This document shows positions 9,774 through 18,384 of a stretch of DNA of 64,000 nt, piece after piece. Within the stretch, counting starts at the first letter, position 1, and each line of letters begins with the position of its first letter. The notes under the pieces are model-generated. The model was not told where the DNA came from. It ran no database searches and saw nothing but the letters and a program-made list of their open reading frames with translations. Origin of the DNA: Parasutterella muris (GTDB taxonomy: Bacteria; Pseudomonadota; Gammaproteobacteria; Burkholderiales; Burkholderiaceae_F); assembly GCF_943193095.1 (NCBI RefSeq), contig NZ_CALPCV010000002.1, positions 1 to 64,000 of the forward strand, given 5' to 3'. The translations under genes were made by a program, and so were the position numbers.

Positions 9774-10820
9774 ATGAAAAAACTACTTTGTGCGGTTCTA
9801 ATGGCAAGTGCAGTTATGACAACTAATGTAAGTGCGGCCGTAGCGGATGCGAATCCTTACGGTCTGGTTTATGCAAACGCAATCACAAAGAATGTCGCTG
9901 GGGCAGTGAATATTCACCCGGTCTCTTATACGGTTGACGGTATTCGTGTAGAAGCGAATGTCTATACACCGCCTAGCTATGAACCAGGTAAATCTTATCC
10001 TGCTGTTGTGGTTGCTCATCCAAACGGCGGAGTGAAAGAACAGGTGGCAGGCCTATTTGCTGAGAGGCTCGCTTCTATGGGTTATATTACAATCGCCGCC
10101 GATGCTCGCTATCAGGGAGCAAGTGGAGGGGAACTTCGTCACACCGATAAGCCGGCTAACCGAATCGAAGATATTAACGGAATGGTCGATTACATTAGAA
10201 CATATCCGGGAGTGAATGCGGCTGAAATTGGAGCGTTGGGTATTTGCGGTGGCGGCTATACTCTGGCTGCTGCTCAGAAAGATCCTCGAATCAAGGCTGT
10301 TGCGACGATTAGTATGTTTAATTCCGGTCGAGTTCGTAGAAACGGCTTTCAGGATTCTCAGCTTGACTCGGTTCAGCAGCGTCTTGCTCAGGCGGCAGAA
10401 GCCAGAACATTGGAAAAAGTCGGCGATATTCGTTACTCCGGTCAAATGGACCTTACCGATGAACAGGCAAAGAAACTCCCGTTTGCGCTTTATCGGGACG
10501 GCTTCTTTTATTATTTCAGAACACATGCCCATCCGAATTCCACATTCCTTTATACAACCAGCAGCCTAATGGATCTGATGAACTGGGATGTGGACGATCA
10601 CATGGCAATGATTCATCAGCCGCTTCTCATGATTGCGGGTGATGTCTCCGATACTCGCTATATGACAGATGACGCATTCAAGAAGGCAACCGGGACAAAG
10701 GAAAAAGAGGTTTATTTGATCCCTGGCGCTCAGCATATTGAAACGTACTATGTTCCGAAATATGTTGATCAGGAAGCCGGAAAACTGAAAGAGTTTTTTG
10801 GCAAATATTTAAAAAAATAA
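9774..10820 (+). CDS. Secreted alpha/beta hydrolase with a cysteine at the nucleophile elbow
   Basis: This 348-residue protein has a cleavable signal peptide, a Lys-Lys N-terminus with a hydrophobic core and probable cleavage after VSAA near residue 22, so it should act in the periplasm. The fold is alpha/beta hydrolase (YcjY/DUF-like dienelactone hydrolase group). The nucleophile elbow reads GICGGG, placing Cys158 where most hydrolases have Ser. A likely Asp lies in IAGDVSDTRY, and the His is in GAQHIETYY. Cys nucleophiles occur in dienelactone hydrolases, so activity is plausible. The substrate is unknown. It is monocistronic, with a terminator 24 bp after the stop. Confidence 0.8.
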   Translation: MKKLLCAVLMASAVMTTNVSAAVADANPYGLVYANAITKNVAGAVNIHPVSYTVDGIRVEANVYTPPSYEPGKSYPAVVVAHPNGGVKEQVAGLFAERLASMGYITIAADARYQGASGGELRHTDKPANRIEDINGMVDYIRTYPGVNAAEIGALGICGGGYTLAAAQKDPRIKAVATISMFNSGRVRRNGFQDSQLDSVQQRLAQAAEARTLEKVGDIRYSGQMDLTDEQAKKLPFALYRDGFFYYFRTHAHPNSTFLYTTSSLMDLMNWDVDDHMAMIHQPLLMIAGDVSDTRYMTDDAFKKATGTKEKEVYLIPGAQHIETYYVPKYVDQEAGKLKEFFGKYLKK

Positions 10821-10844
10821 AATAACAATTTGAAATAAAAGATC

Positions 10845-10873
10845 AAGAGGCCGTTTTACGGCCTCTTTTTTTA
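10845..10873 (+). terminator. Intrinsic terminator of the secreted hydrolase gene
   Basis: AAGAGGCCG / CGGCCTCTT with a TTTTA loop, followed by TTTTTT. Confidence 0.9.
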
Positions 10874-10907
10874 TTGTTTCTTGAGGAGAAAGCTGAAGCT
10901 GACAAAA

Positions 10908-10941
10908 CGAAGGCCTCGTCTCAATGGAAACAAAGCCTTCG
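10908..10941 (-). terminator. Hairpin downstream of the transposase gene
   Basis: CGAAGGC pairs with GCCTTCG across a 20-nt loop, and on the minus strand TTTTG follows. It could terminate the transposase transcript or belong to the left end of the insertion sequence. Confidence 0.4.
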
Positions 10942-10964
10942 TGATAGGACCTGAATTCCCGCTC

Positions 10965-12641
10965 CTAGATTACAAAAATCGGGGCGGGGATTTTTATTTT
11001 CAACTTCTGCATAAGTTCCTTGTAACGCTTTGGGATCTCGTGCCAGAGATATGTGACTTGGCCCTCAGGAGCGAACTTATAGACGGTTAATGCATTAAGT
11101 TCACTTATCAGGCGTGGAGCTTGCTCAGGGTCAATGTTGGCGTCCTGCATCCGCTTATGCAGCATCAGTCTTAAACTCAGAGCTAAATACGTGACAAAGA
11201 CCTTTCCATCTAAAGCTCTCTGCAAACACCTCAATCTTCTGCCGCCGCATCTATCTTTGTAGTTATTAAACGCTTTTTCGACGGTGTCCTTTTGACGGTA
11301 AATGTTTAGAGCTTCATCCGGTAAGGAAATTCTGTCAGAACCAAGAAAGAAGAAACCACAACTCTGGCAGAACTGAGCCCAAGCCGGAACATTAAAATCA
11401 TATTTGACCTTGCCGTCGTCATCTTTTCCGCGTTTGAAGAATTGCCTGAAATACGGAGAGTTAGGCACTTTCCCATTTTTCAGACGCAACTTAAAACTTT
11501 CGACTAATTGAGTCATATTCATGACATAGTCAGCTTCTCTTTCTTTGCTGTAATAGACATGGATAAACAACTTGTCCTGTTCGGCGCCATATTTTCTTGT
11601 GTTGGAATACCATTGAATTTCGCGCGTTGCACAAAAGCAGTTAACACTGTTTTTAAATGCTGCCGGCAAGCATAGTCTGAGTGATCCGGCCACCTCCTTA
11701 AAAGTTTGCTCAACAATTTTTAGCTCTGAACGAAGTCCACAGACAAAGCCTACGTGATTGCGGAACATAATTTGCAGATTATGTTCAGAGCAGAACCCTC
11801 TATCCAACACCAGGTTGACATCTTCCGCATCAAGTTTAGCCAGCTGGATAAACAGGTTCTTCAATAAAACAACATCAGCAATAGAACCGTCCAGCACCTT
11901 GTAGTAAAGCGGCTCGGCTGTCTTCTCATCGATCAGCAGCGCCAGCTTTAGCATGGCCATGTCAGGGTCTTCTTTGTTATGCCCATAGGTAACCTTATGA
12001 ATTGTTTGTGAGAAAGAAGACACTGAAGTGGTATCAAATGCCCAGTAACTGTTCTTGTCCAATGCTTTATTGGAGGCAAGACGCAGCTTCAGATATTGCT
12101 CGACAGAGGGTTGATAATCGATGGATTCAAATATTTCGGAGATTCTTTGAGAGGGTATAGCGGCAGTCGGATAGAGAGAGTTTTGCGCTATTACATCGTA
12201 GTTGGAGACAGTGGCGTCAGGATGGATAACTAAGAATATCGCTAAGGATAGTAACTCTTTCCAATGCTCAGGAAAGACGACCTTTAAGGCTTTAGTTATT
12301 CCCGATTGCTTGGCAATTTGCTCTAATACATAGCTGGCTCCGGCATTGAGTGCTTCCGACCGGTTCAAAACAATTTGTGCCACCGGAAGACTGACTTCTG
12401 CAATACCAACCGGACAGAGTTTGTTATCGGTAAAAGTTAGTTCAACATCCTTGTATTGAGGATTGTCTCGAAGAAATTTCCTTCCCAATTCCACCTTGCC
12501 GTCAATCAGGCGCCCAAGGGTAATTCGGTGTTTGCTATAAGAACGCTGTTTGATCGGATCCCAAGCATTCTGAAATTGGTACAGATAGTCCTTGCCCTTG
12601 ATATTTACCTTGATGACATGCTCAATGGTCTTCGCAAGCAT
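10965..12641 (-). CDS. IS1634/IS4-superfamily DDE transposase
   Basis: This 558-residue transposase appears intact. Its DDE residues read off as Asp203 in WAFDTTSVSS, Asp280 in LVLDRGFC, and Glu455 in the YRQKDTVEKAF box, which matches the Y-x2-R-x3-E pattern of the IS4 group. It catalyses cut-and-paste movement of its own element. GGAGGGA lies 6 bp before the ATG. The flanks (10,874-10,964 and 12,642-12,800) show no convincing terminal inverted repeats or target duplication by eye, so the element ends are left undefined. No passenger genes are present. It sits between two metabolic genes without disrupting either. Confidence 0.9.
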   Translation of the reverse strand: MLAKTIEHVIKVNIKGKDYLYQFQNAWDPIKQRSYSKHRITLGRLIDGKVELGRKFLRDNPQYKDVELTFTDNKLCPVGIAEVSLPVAQIVLNRSEALNAGASYVLEQIAKQSGITKALKVVFPEHWKELLSLAIFLVIHPDATVSNYDVIAQNSLYPTAAIPSQRISEIFESIDYQPSVEQYLKLRLASNKALDKNSYWAFDTTSVSSFSQTIHKVTYGHNKEDPDMAMLKLALLIDEKTAEPLYYKVLDGSIADVVLLKNLFIQLAKLDAEDVNLVLDRGFCSEHNLQIMFRNHVGFVCGLRSELKIVEQTFKEVAGSLRLCLPAAFKNSVNCFCATREIQWYSNTRKYGAEQDKLFIHVYYSKEREADYVMNMTQLVESFKLRLKNGKVPNSPYFRQFFKRGKDDDGKVKYDFNVPAWAQFCQSCGFFFLGSDRISLPDEALNIYRQKDTVEKAFNNYKDRCGGRRLRCLQRALDGKVFVTYLALSLRLMLHKRMQDANIDPEQAPRLISELNALTVYKFAPEGQVTYLWHEIPKRYKELMQKLKIKIPAPIFVI

Positions 12642-12656
12642 ATGAATCCCTCCAGG

Positions 12657-12678
12657 TAGATTATATAATTATAATCTA
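12657..12678. promoter_or_regulatory. AT-only inverted repeat in front of the transposase
   Basis: TAGATTAT and ATAATCTA form an 8-bp inverted repeat 16 bp upstream of the transposase start and overlap TATAAT-like hexamers. It is probably part of the transposase promoter or an autoregulatory site. Confidence 0.35.
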
Positions 12679-12689
12679 TTAAATCAGTT

Positions 12690-12729
12690 AAAAATAATGC
12701 CCAATGCCCGGTTTACGGGCAATTTGGGC
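12690..12729 (-). terminator. Terminator of the FMN dehydrogenase gene
   Basis: A nested stem pairs GCCCAA with TTGGGC and TGCCCG with CGGGCA around GTTTA. On the minus strand ATTATTTTT follows. It lies 70 bp after the dehydrogenase stop codon. Confidence 0.7.
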
Positions 12730-12799
12730 ACTGTGTGTAACTACTAGTAATATTTATGATCTAGTTTTTGGGAATTCAGGATAGGAAGCAGTCGGTTAA

Positions 12800-13975
12800 T
12801 TAATGAGGAATCACAACCATATTGCGGTTGATATCTTTCACTGTCTGGGCTCCGGTCAGAACCATTGCGACGGCCAGTTCGTCTCTCAGCCGGTTGGCAA
12901 AGAGAGCGACACCATCGTCAAGACCGCCGTGTGCGGCGCGGACAAAGTGTCTTCCTGCCAGTGTGCAGTTGGCGCCTAAGCCGAGATATTTCTCGATGTC
13001 AGTGCCGCGAGCGAGTGTGCCGTCAACCATAATGAAGCATCTGCCGTTGACCTTATCGGCGATCTGAGGAAGAACCGCGGCTGTTCCCGGGGTGTCTGCA
13101 AGTGTGCGGCCGCCATGGTTGGATACGACGATGCCGGCAGCGCCTGCATTGACACAGAGTTCAGCTTCATCGGGCGTCATAATGCCTTTGAAGATGAGCG
13201 GAAGTTTGGACGCTTTGACGAGTTCTTTCAGCTGTTCAGGTGTCTTGGGCTCGACTGTCTGGCCCTTAGTCGCTCTTGCGGCTCTTCCCGCGCTGTCGAG
13301 GTCAACCGTCAGCGCAATAATGCCGGCCTGTTCAGCCAAACGCATTCTTTCCATAATGTCCTTCTGCAGTCTCGGCTTCAAGCCGACGATGGCTTTGTAG
13401 CCGTTTTTTTTCAGTGTTTGAAGACGCTTTTCATAGACGTCAAGCGGGTCACCGATACCGTCAGCGACAGCGCCGAGTGTGCCGGCTTTATTGCAGCCGC
13501 CGCAGATGGCGTTAACAAACTCGGCTTCTGTCAGTTTGCCGCCCATGTTATAAGTGGTACCGCCTGTCGGCGCAGCAATGACCGGCATAGAGATCTTGGT
13601 GCCGAAGAAATCAATGCTGGTGTCCGGGACGTGTACGTCGTGTACCACTCGAGAGTTGAGCTGAACGGCTGCGAGAGAGTCGTAGTTGGCCTGGAAACCG
13701 CGGCTTGCGCCCATGCCGCCGAATCCGGGAACCTGACCGATACAGGGGCCTCGGCCGTTGCACTCCGGACAGACGTAGCAGCGCGGCATCATCATCTGAC
13801 GAGCACGGTTGCGGACTTCTTCATAGGTCATCTTGCCGGTGAGCGGACGGATCTTCTGTGCCTCTGCGCTTTCGGCAGCCTGAGCGGCGGAAATGCCGGT
13901 GAGGGAGGTGCCGGCAAGTGCGGCCGCGGATCCCAGAAGGTTTCTTCTGGAAAATTGAATTGTTTTATGTTCCAT
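12800..13975 (-). CDS. Tat-exported FMN-dependent alpha-hydroxyacid dehydrogenase
   Basis: This 391-residue protein starts at the ATG at 13975, behind AAGGAGAG. A longer frame to 14050 lacks a ribosome site. Residues 9-35 form a Tat signal with RRNLLGS and a hydrophobic core ending in AQAA. The rest is the FMN-binding TIM barrel of the lactate/glycolate oxidase family, with the catalytic signature SNHGGRTL and phosphate-binding DGTLARGTDIEKYLGLGA. Four cysteines before the barrel are spaced C-x2-C-x2-C-x5-C, as seen in anaerobe homologues. The role is probably oxidation of a 2-hydroxyacid in the periplasm with electrons passed to the respiratory chain. The substrate is not known. It is divergent from a ModE-like regulator. 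Confidence 0.85.
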   Translation of the reverse strand: MEHKTIQFSRRNLLGSAAALAGTSLTGISAAQAAESAEAQKIRPLTGKMTYEEVRNRARQMMMPRCYVCPECNGRGPCIGQVPGFGGMGASRGFQANYDSLAAVQLNSRVVHDVHVPDTSIDFFGTKISMPVIAAPTGGTTYNMGGKLTEAEFVNAICGGCNKAGTLGAVADGIGDPLDVYEKRLQTLKKNGYKAIVGLKPRLQKDIMERMRLAEQAGIIALTVDLDSAGRAARATKGQTVEPKTPEQLKELVKASKLPLIFKGIMTPDEAELCVNAGAAGIVVSNHGGRTLADTPGTAAVLPQIADKVNGRCFIMVDGTLARGTDIEKYLGLGANCTLAGRHFVRAAHGGLDDGVALFANRLRDELAVAMVLTGAQTVKDINRNMVVIPH

Positions 13976-14180
13976 ATCATCTCTCCTTGGTGTGAGCAAT
14001 GCAATTATTTCATTAATTTTAAATATGAACAGTAGTTCATAATAAGACAAAACTTAATATTTACACTAGGTTGATTCGCTGGAATTGGGTATGTGATTTA
14101 TAGGAGTCTTGATTTTTCTGAATCAGTACTGGAATAAAATAGGCACTTGTATTCATATCTCGGGAAAAATGGAACGCTAA

Positions 14181-15251
14181 ATGAAGAAACTGAACGTGCA
14201 TCTGGAGTTTTCATTCGGCGCTGAACCCGACAGCGGGCGTCTGCCTTTGAGGAACAGTCTGATCGATATGCTTGACGCGGTAAAAAGTTCCGGTTCTCTT
14301 TCCGGTGCGGCCAAACTGCTGAAGTTTTCGTATCGTCATCTTTGGAACGAACTCAATCGCTGGGAAAAAGAACTCGGAGCCGAACTCTTAGTAAGAGGAA
14401 GAGGAAAAAACGGAGAGCTCACCGAATATGCGGAGAGACTTCTTTGGGCGAACAAGGAAATTCAGGCAAGATATTTGGAACAAATCCTGGATCTGAAGGC
14501 CGGCATCTCCCAGACGTTTTCCCGGGCGCTGAAGGATAGCTGGGATCCGATCCGAATTGACGGATGCGCAGATATAGCTCTCGATAAACTGAGACGAATT
14601 CCGCATCCCAACACCTTTGAGCTGGAGGTCTCCTTTAGCTCGAGTCAGGCCGGTCTCAAATTGCTAGCGGAAGGTAAATGCGATCTCGCAGGTTTTAATT
14701 TTCCGAAGGCTTCTGCAAGAGGGGGCTCGGCAGCTAAATTGTTCCTGCCTCTTCTGGATGAAGAAAAAAACAGACTGATTTTCTTTGCTTCGCGCCTTCA
14801 GGGAATTGCCACCGCGGCGGGCAACCCGCTCAAGATCTATTCGGTACTTGATCTTCAGCTCAAGCACGCGCGCTTTATGAATCGAGCGGTCGGTACCGGA
14901 ACTCGGCTGATTTTTGACGAGCAGCTTACTGCCTGCGGTGTGAAGCCGGAGGAAATCGACGGTTATGACAATATTTCCGCATCTGCGCCTCTGACCGCGG
15001 TGAATATTGCTTCAGGCAAGGTGGATGCGGGCATTTGTACCGAAAAAATAGCGGAGCAGCATGGCCTGGATTTTATTCCGCTTGTTAAAGAAAGCTATTT
15101 TTTAGCCGCTCGGCTCTCATTTCTCCAATCAAAGAAAGGAGAGGCATTTGTGGAGTATTTAAAGACAATCAGTTGGGACGATCTTCCCGGGTATGACTTT
15201 TCTTCATGCGGAGAGATCATGCGCGTAAGCGATGTGTTTTCATCGACCTGA
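14181..15251 (+). CDS. ModE-like HTH regulator with periplasmic-binding-protein-like domain
   Basis: The 356-residue protein combines an N-terminal winged helix (about 25-90) with a PBP-like ligand domain (about 110-345). The winged helix is of the ModE/LysR type, with the stretch SSGSLSGAAKLLKFSYRHLW. This architecture is found in one-component regulators that sense oxyanions or small organic ligands. The protein is cytoplasmic and has no signal peptide. It precedes the M20 amidohydrolase locus by 47 bp and is divergent from the FMN dehydrogenase, so it probably controls one or both. A decayed paralogue of its 5' end occurs at 20719-20805. The ligand is unknown. Confidence 0.85.
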   Translation: MKKLNVHLEFSFGAEPDSGRLPLRNSLIDMLDAVKSSGSLSGAAKLLKFSYRHLWNELNRWEKELGAELLVRGRGKNGELTEYAERLLWANKEIQARYLEQILDLKAGISQTFSRALKDSWDPIRIDGCADIALDKLRRIPHPNTFELEVSFSSSQAGLKLLAEGKCDLAGFNFPKASARGGSAAKLFLPLLDEEKNRLIFFASRLQGIATAAGNPLKIYSVLDLQLKHARFMNRAVGTGTRLIFDEQLTACGVKPEEIDGYDNISASAPLTAVNIASGKVDAGICTEKIAEQHGLDFIPLVKESYFLAARLSFLQSKKGEAFVEYLKTISWDDLPGYDFSSCGEIMRVSDVFSST

Positions 15252-15298
15252 AGCACGAGAACAGAACGGATTCAAAAATCGAAACAGAGGAGTCTTTT

Positions 15299-16498
15299 AT
15301 GTAGCAGTACCTGAATCCTCAGGACATCATCGATGAGATTAAACAATACGAAAAGCGTTTAATCGACTTTAGAAGACGGGTCCATAGAGAACCCGAAGTC
15401 GGATTTGATACGTCTTTAACGCTTGCGAAGATCGCGGAATTTCTCAAAGAAAACGGAATCGAGGGTTTGGATACGGCGTCATCTTCCGGCAGCGGTTTTC
15501 TTTTGATCCGAGGCAGCAAGCCCGGTAAAACAATCGCCCTTCGGGCCGATATCGACGCGCTCAATATTACCGAGCAGAGCGGCTGTCTGTGGGCATCAGA
15601 AAATGGGAAGGCGCATTCCTGCGGACATGACGGTCATCAAACGTGGCTGCTCGCGGCGATTCTTTACCTCAGCAGACACAGAGACTTTGCAGGCAATATC
15701 CTCTGTATCTTCCAGGCAGCTGAAGAAAGCGTGAACGGCGCGGGCAGTGTCGTGCAGTCCGGAGTATTCAAAAAATACGATGTCAAAGAAATATACGGCG
15801 CGCACAACGAACCGCTTCTGGATTTAGGCATGATCGGATTTAGGGCCGGACCGACAATGGCGGCCTGTGATCGTTTTGAAATCGATGTGAAAGGTGTAGG
15901 CACCCATGGCGCTCGCCCCAACCTCGGCAAAGATCCGCTTCCGGCAGCAGCCGAAATCTTTATCGCGCTTCAGACTTTGGTCTCAAGGACACTCGATCCG
16001 TTTAAATCCGCAGTTGTCTCCGTCTGCTCCTTTACAGCCGGGAACCCGAACACATACAACATTATTCCGGAAACGGTTCATCTGCTCGGAACAACACGCA
16101 CTTTCGAAGAGTCGGTTAGAGATCTGATCGAACACGAAATCAAAACCCGCTCAGTAGGCATCGCCAAGGCGTTTGGACTCGAGGCTGAGGCGCGTTACAT
16201 CAGACTGGTAGGTGCGGTCGACAATGACGCCGAACTGACGGATTTTGCTGAACGCGCGGCCGCCCGCATGTTTGGAAGTGAGCGCACACTGCGCTTAACG
16301 GAGCCCTATATGATCAGCGAAGACTTCAGCGCATATCAAAAGGTAGTTCCGGGCTGTTTCTTCTTTATCGGTGTCAGAGACAAGGAGCATCAGGCGGCGC
16401 TGCACAGCCCGCACTATGACTTCAATGATCGAATCATTACGGAAGCAGGAGCGCTCTTTGCTTATCTGGCCTTGTCGAGCTTAGCCGATCGACAGTAA
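15299..16498 (+). pseudogene. M20 amidohydrolase, copy 1, nonsense codon at position 2
   Basis: This is a 1200-bp copy of the intact M20 gene at 20892-22091. The ATG at 15299 follows the ribosome site AGAGGAG, but the second codon is TAG, where the intact copy has CAG. Everything from 15317 to 16503 is identical to the other copy. The next usable in-frame start is a TTG at 15467 with no ribosome site, and starting there would remove the first 56 residues. I treat it as silenced. Motifs such as HSCGHDGH are intact, so a single base change or gene conversion would restore it. A sequencing error at the TAG is the main alternative. Confidence 0.75.
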
Positions 16499-16503
16499 AT
16501 TTC
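15317..16503 (+). repeat. Direct repeat, copy 1 (1187 bp)
   Basis: This block appears identical to 20910-22096, judged by line-by-line comparison and by identical open frames in the other reading frames. The offset is 5593 bp. Identity stops abruptly 5 bp after the M20 stop codon. Confidence 0.9.
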
Positions 16504-16576
16504 ATTAAATATGTCATGGAAGGCCGTGCGACAAATAAAGACTATGGGTATTCATGTGAAACCTTTAATCTGTTGT

Positions 16577-18310
16577 TCATTTTCTTAAAAGAATACGTCT
16601 TCTGATTGCCTCCTTAACTGCGGTTTTCCACTCTGGAGCGGTAAATTGCGATTTGTTTCTTAAACAGTCTTCTAAAAATAAGCGCAGTTGTCCTGCCTTA
16701 TCTTGAACATTGTTTTGAAATAGCCATACAAACCAATCTCTAAACTCAGAAAGACAAACAGGAACAATCTGTAATTCAGTTAAGTCATCATTATCGTAGT
16801 ACCACAGGCCATGTCTAAAGGTCTCCGCAGTATTTGTGTGGATTTTTCTTGCAATAAAAAGTCCAAAGGTTGGTTTCTTACTAAGTTTACAGGCATCCGC
16901 GACATGTCTTCTTACCGGTTCTCCCTCCATAGCCTCCTGTCTGCTGTTTTCTGATAAGGTTACCTCTACTACAAGTTGATAATCTTCAAACATAGCAACT
17001 AGGTCAGGCGTACCTCCAGGAGCTGTAAAAATAGGATAATAATTCGCATCGACATTAAATTTTCTAACTTCATCCGGCGAATTTTTTAGACTGTCTATGG
17101 CAAGTAAAGAACGCCAAATAACCCATTCAAAATATGCTGGTTTCATATCGGTGGGTATTGAAAGCTGTTCATCGTCCTCTGATTTTCTTTTAACTTTTTT
17201 CCCTAAATTCAATATATCCATATACCGAGAAATCTCTTGCCATTGCCCAGCTTGCTGGCTGGCAAATTTTCTTTCCCTATGTTCGAAACATTTTAAGTAG
17301 AGACTGTTATATTCTTCTTTAATTTGAGCTGCGTCAGCGATTTGTAAATCAAAGGAGGCATCGTATTCCACACCTTCGGCTTTTGCCTGCTTTAATTGAG
17401 AAAGATAAACTTCTCTGGCTTCAAGCGCGTCATCGAAAAACATTGGGAAACCAACACATTGATCTTTTTTATTTTCCCAATCATCATCTTTAAAGAAGAT
17501 CTTTTCTTTCTTATTTTCCCAATCATCATCTTTAAAGAAGATCTTTTCTTTCTTAAATTCTTTAAAAATGCTGGCTTTCAGAGGATTTGGTGCAATCCCA
17601 TGTGAATAATTTACGAAAAGACCTGTTGTTTTGAGGTATCTCAAATTCATATCCGCATAATCGCTTAGAGTACGAATTGTCTCTGCACTGATACTGTCTC
17701 CGCGGAACTCGTCCACAATCCTATTCTCAGCAGCGGAATTGTTTCTACTCTCTATTAGTTTTTGGACTACAAAATCAACCTTGTACTTATCAGGGGAAGA
17801 GGTTTGAACGATATTTTTAAACTCACTGAAAGTAAGGTGTGTCTCAGCCTCCCTTTCTTCTAGCCCATTTAAGATTGATATTACCCAGAATAGAGGAGAG
17901 AATGTTTGTTTGCCATCCGGGCAGTTAAAGACTGGAGCACTCAAAGCTCGTGTGAATAACTCCTCGACTTCAATGGATAGAGAAGCCTTAGCTAGTTTAA
18001 TCCCTTGTGGTGATAGGCTTCGAAAGTTTCCTATTGAGGACTTATCTTTTGGAGGCCTCGGAAAGATAAATCCGAGTTTCTCAAATGCAGACCGCCATTT
18101 TCTCCCCGCGCTGTAAGTTTCATCGGAATGATCACTTGCATTTAAGAGCCCGTGTCTAATTAATTCGTCACGGAAACACTTATCCCACTCTGCACCTGCC
18201 TTGACATTTGCGAGACCGCTTTCTTTCAAAGCAATAAGGCCGTCTTTGATCCTGTAGGGATTTCTAATCGTTGTATTTCCGATTTGCCATGCAATTGTCT
18301 TTTTTGTCAC
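16577..18310 (-). CDS. AlwI-family type IIS restriction endonuclease
   Basis: This protein of about 577 residues has the layout of the AlwI restriction endonuclease family. The C-terminal catalytic part (about 420-500) contains GGTPDLVAMF followed by LVVEVTLS, a PD-(D/E)xK-type core. AlwI itself recognises GGATC and cuts outside the site. Two GTG codons are possible. The one at 18310 lies 7 bp after AGGGAG, while the one at 18316 overlaps that ribosome site, so I use 18310. The gene is divergent from its cognate methyltransferase and more AT-rich than the neighbouring core genes, indicating transfer. An in-frame 42-bp tandem duplication lies near the middle. The recognition site is inference. 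Confidence 0.82.
   Translation of the reverse strand: MTKKTIAWQIGNTTIRNPYRIKDGLIALKESGLANVKAGAEWDKCFRDELIRHGLLNASDHSDETYSAGRKWRSAFEKLGFIFPRPPKDKSSIGNFRSLSPQGIKLAKASLSIEVEELFTRALSAPVFNCPDGKQTFSPLFWVISILNGLEEREAETHLTFSEFKNIVQTSSPDKYKVDFVVQKLIESRNNSAAENRIVDEFRGDSISAETIRTLSDYADMNLRYLKTTGLFVNYSHGIAPNPLKASIFKEFKKEKIFFKDDDWENKKEKIFFKDDDWENKKDQCVGFPMFFDDALEAREVYLSQLKQAKAEGVEYDASFDLQIADAAQIKEEYNSLYLKCFEHRERKFASQQAGQWQEISRYMDILNLGKKVKRKSEDDEQLSIPTDMKPAYFEWVIWRSLLAIDSLKNSPDEVRKFNVDANYYPIFTAPGGTPDLVAMFEDYQLVVEVTLSENSRQEAMEGEPVRRHVADACKLSKKPTFGLFIARKIHTNTAETFRHGLWYYDNDDLTELQIVPVCLSEFRDWFVWLFQNNVQDKAGQLRLFLEDCLRNKSQFTAPEWKTAVKEAIRRRILLRK
17469..17552. repeat. 42-bp tandem duplication inside the endonuclease gene
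   Basis: Two adjacent copies (17469-17510 and 17511-17552) are identical by eye. The unit is a multiple of three and duplicates 14 residues (KEKIFFKDDDWENK) without shifting frame. Confidence 0.9.
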
Positions 18311-18384
18311 TTTCACTCCCTAGCATTTTCATAAAGTGCCTAATAGGTCTATTAGATGTTATAGTTATAAAAAAGGAATCCCGT

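Noticed and set aside
10874..12800. Terminal inverted repeats of the IS element
   Set aside because: The best candidate pairs are CCTGAATTCCCG on the left and CCCAAATTGCCCG on the right. They match only with gaps, and the right one belongs to a terminator hairpin. No target duplication was found.
15467..16498. Shortened M20 protein starting at TTG 15467
   Set aside because: No ribosome site is present, and starting there would remove the first 56 residues including part of the catalytic domain, so the copy is treated as a pseudogene.
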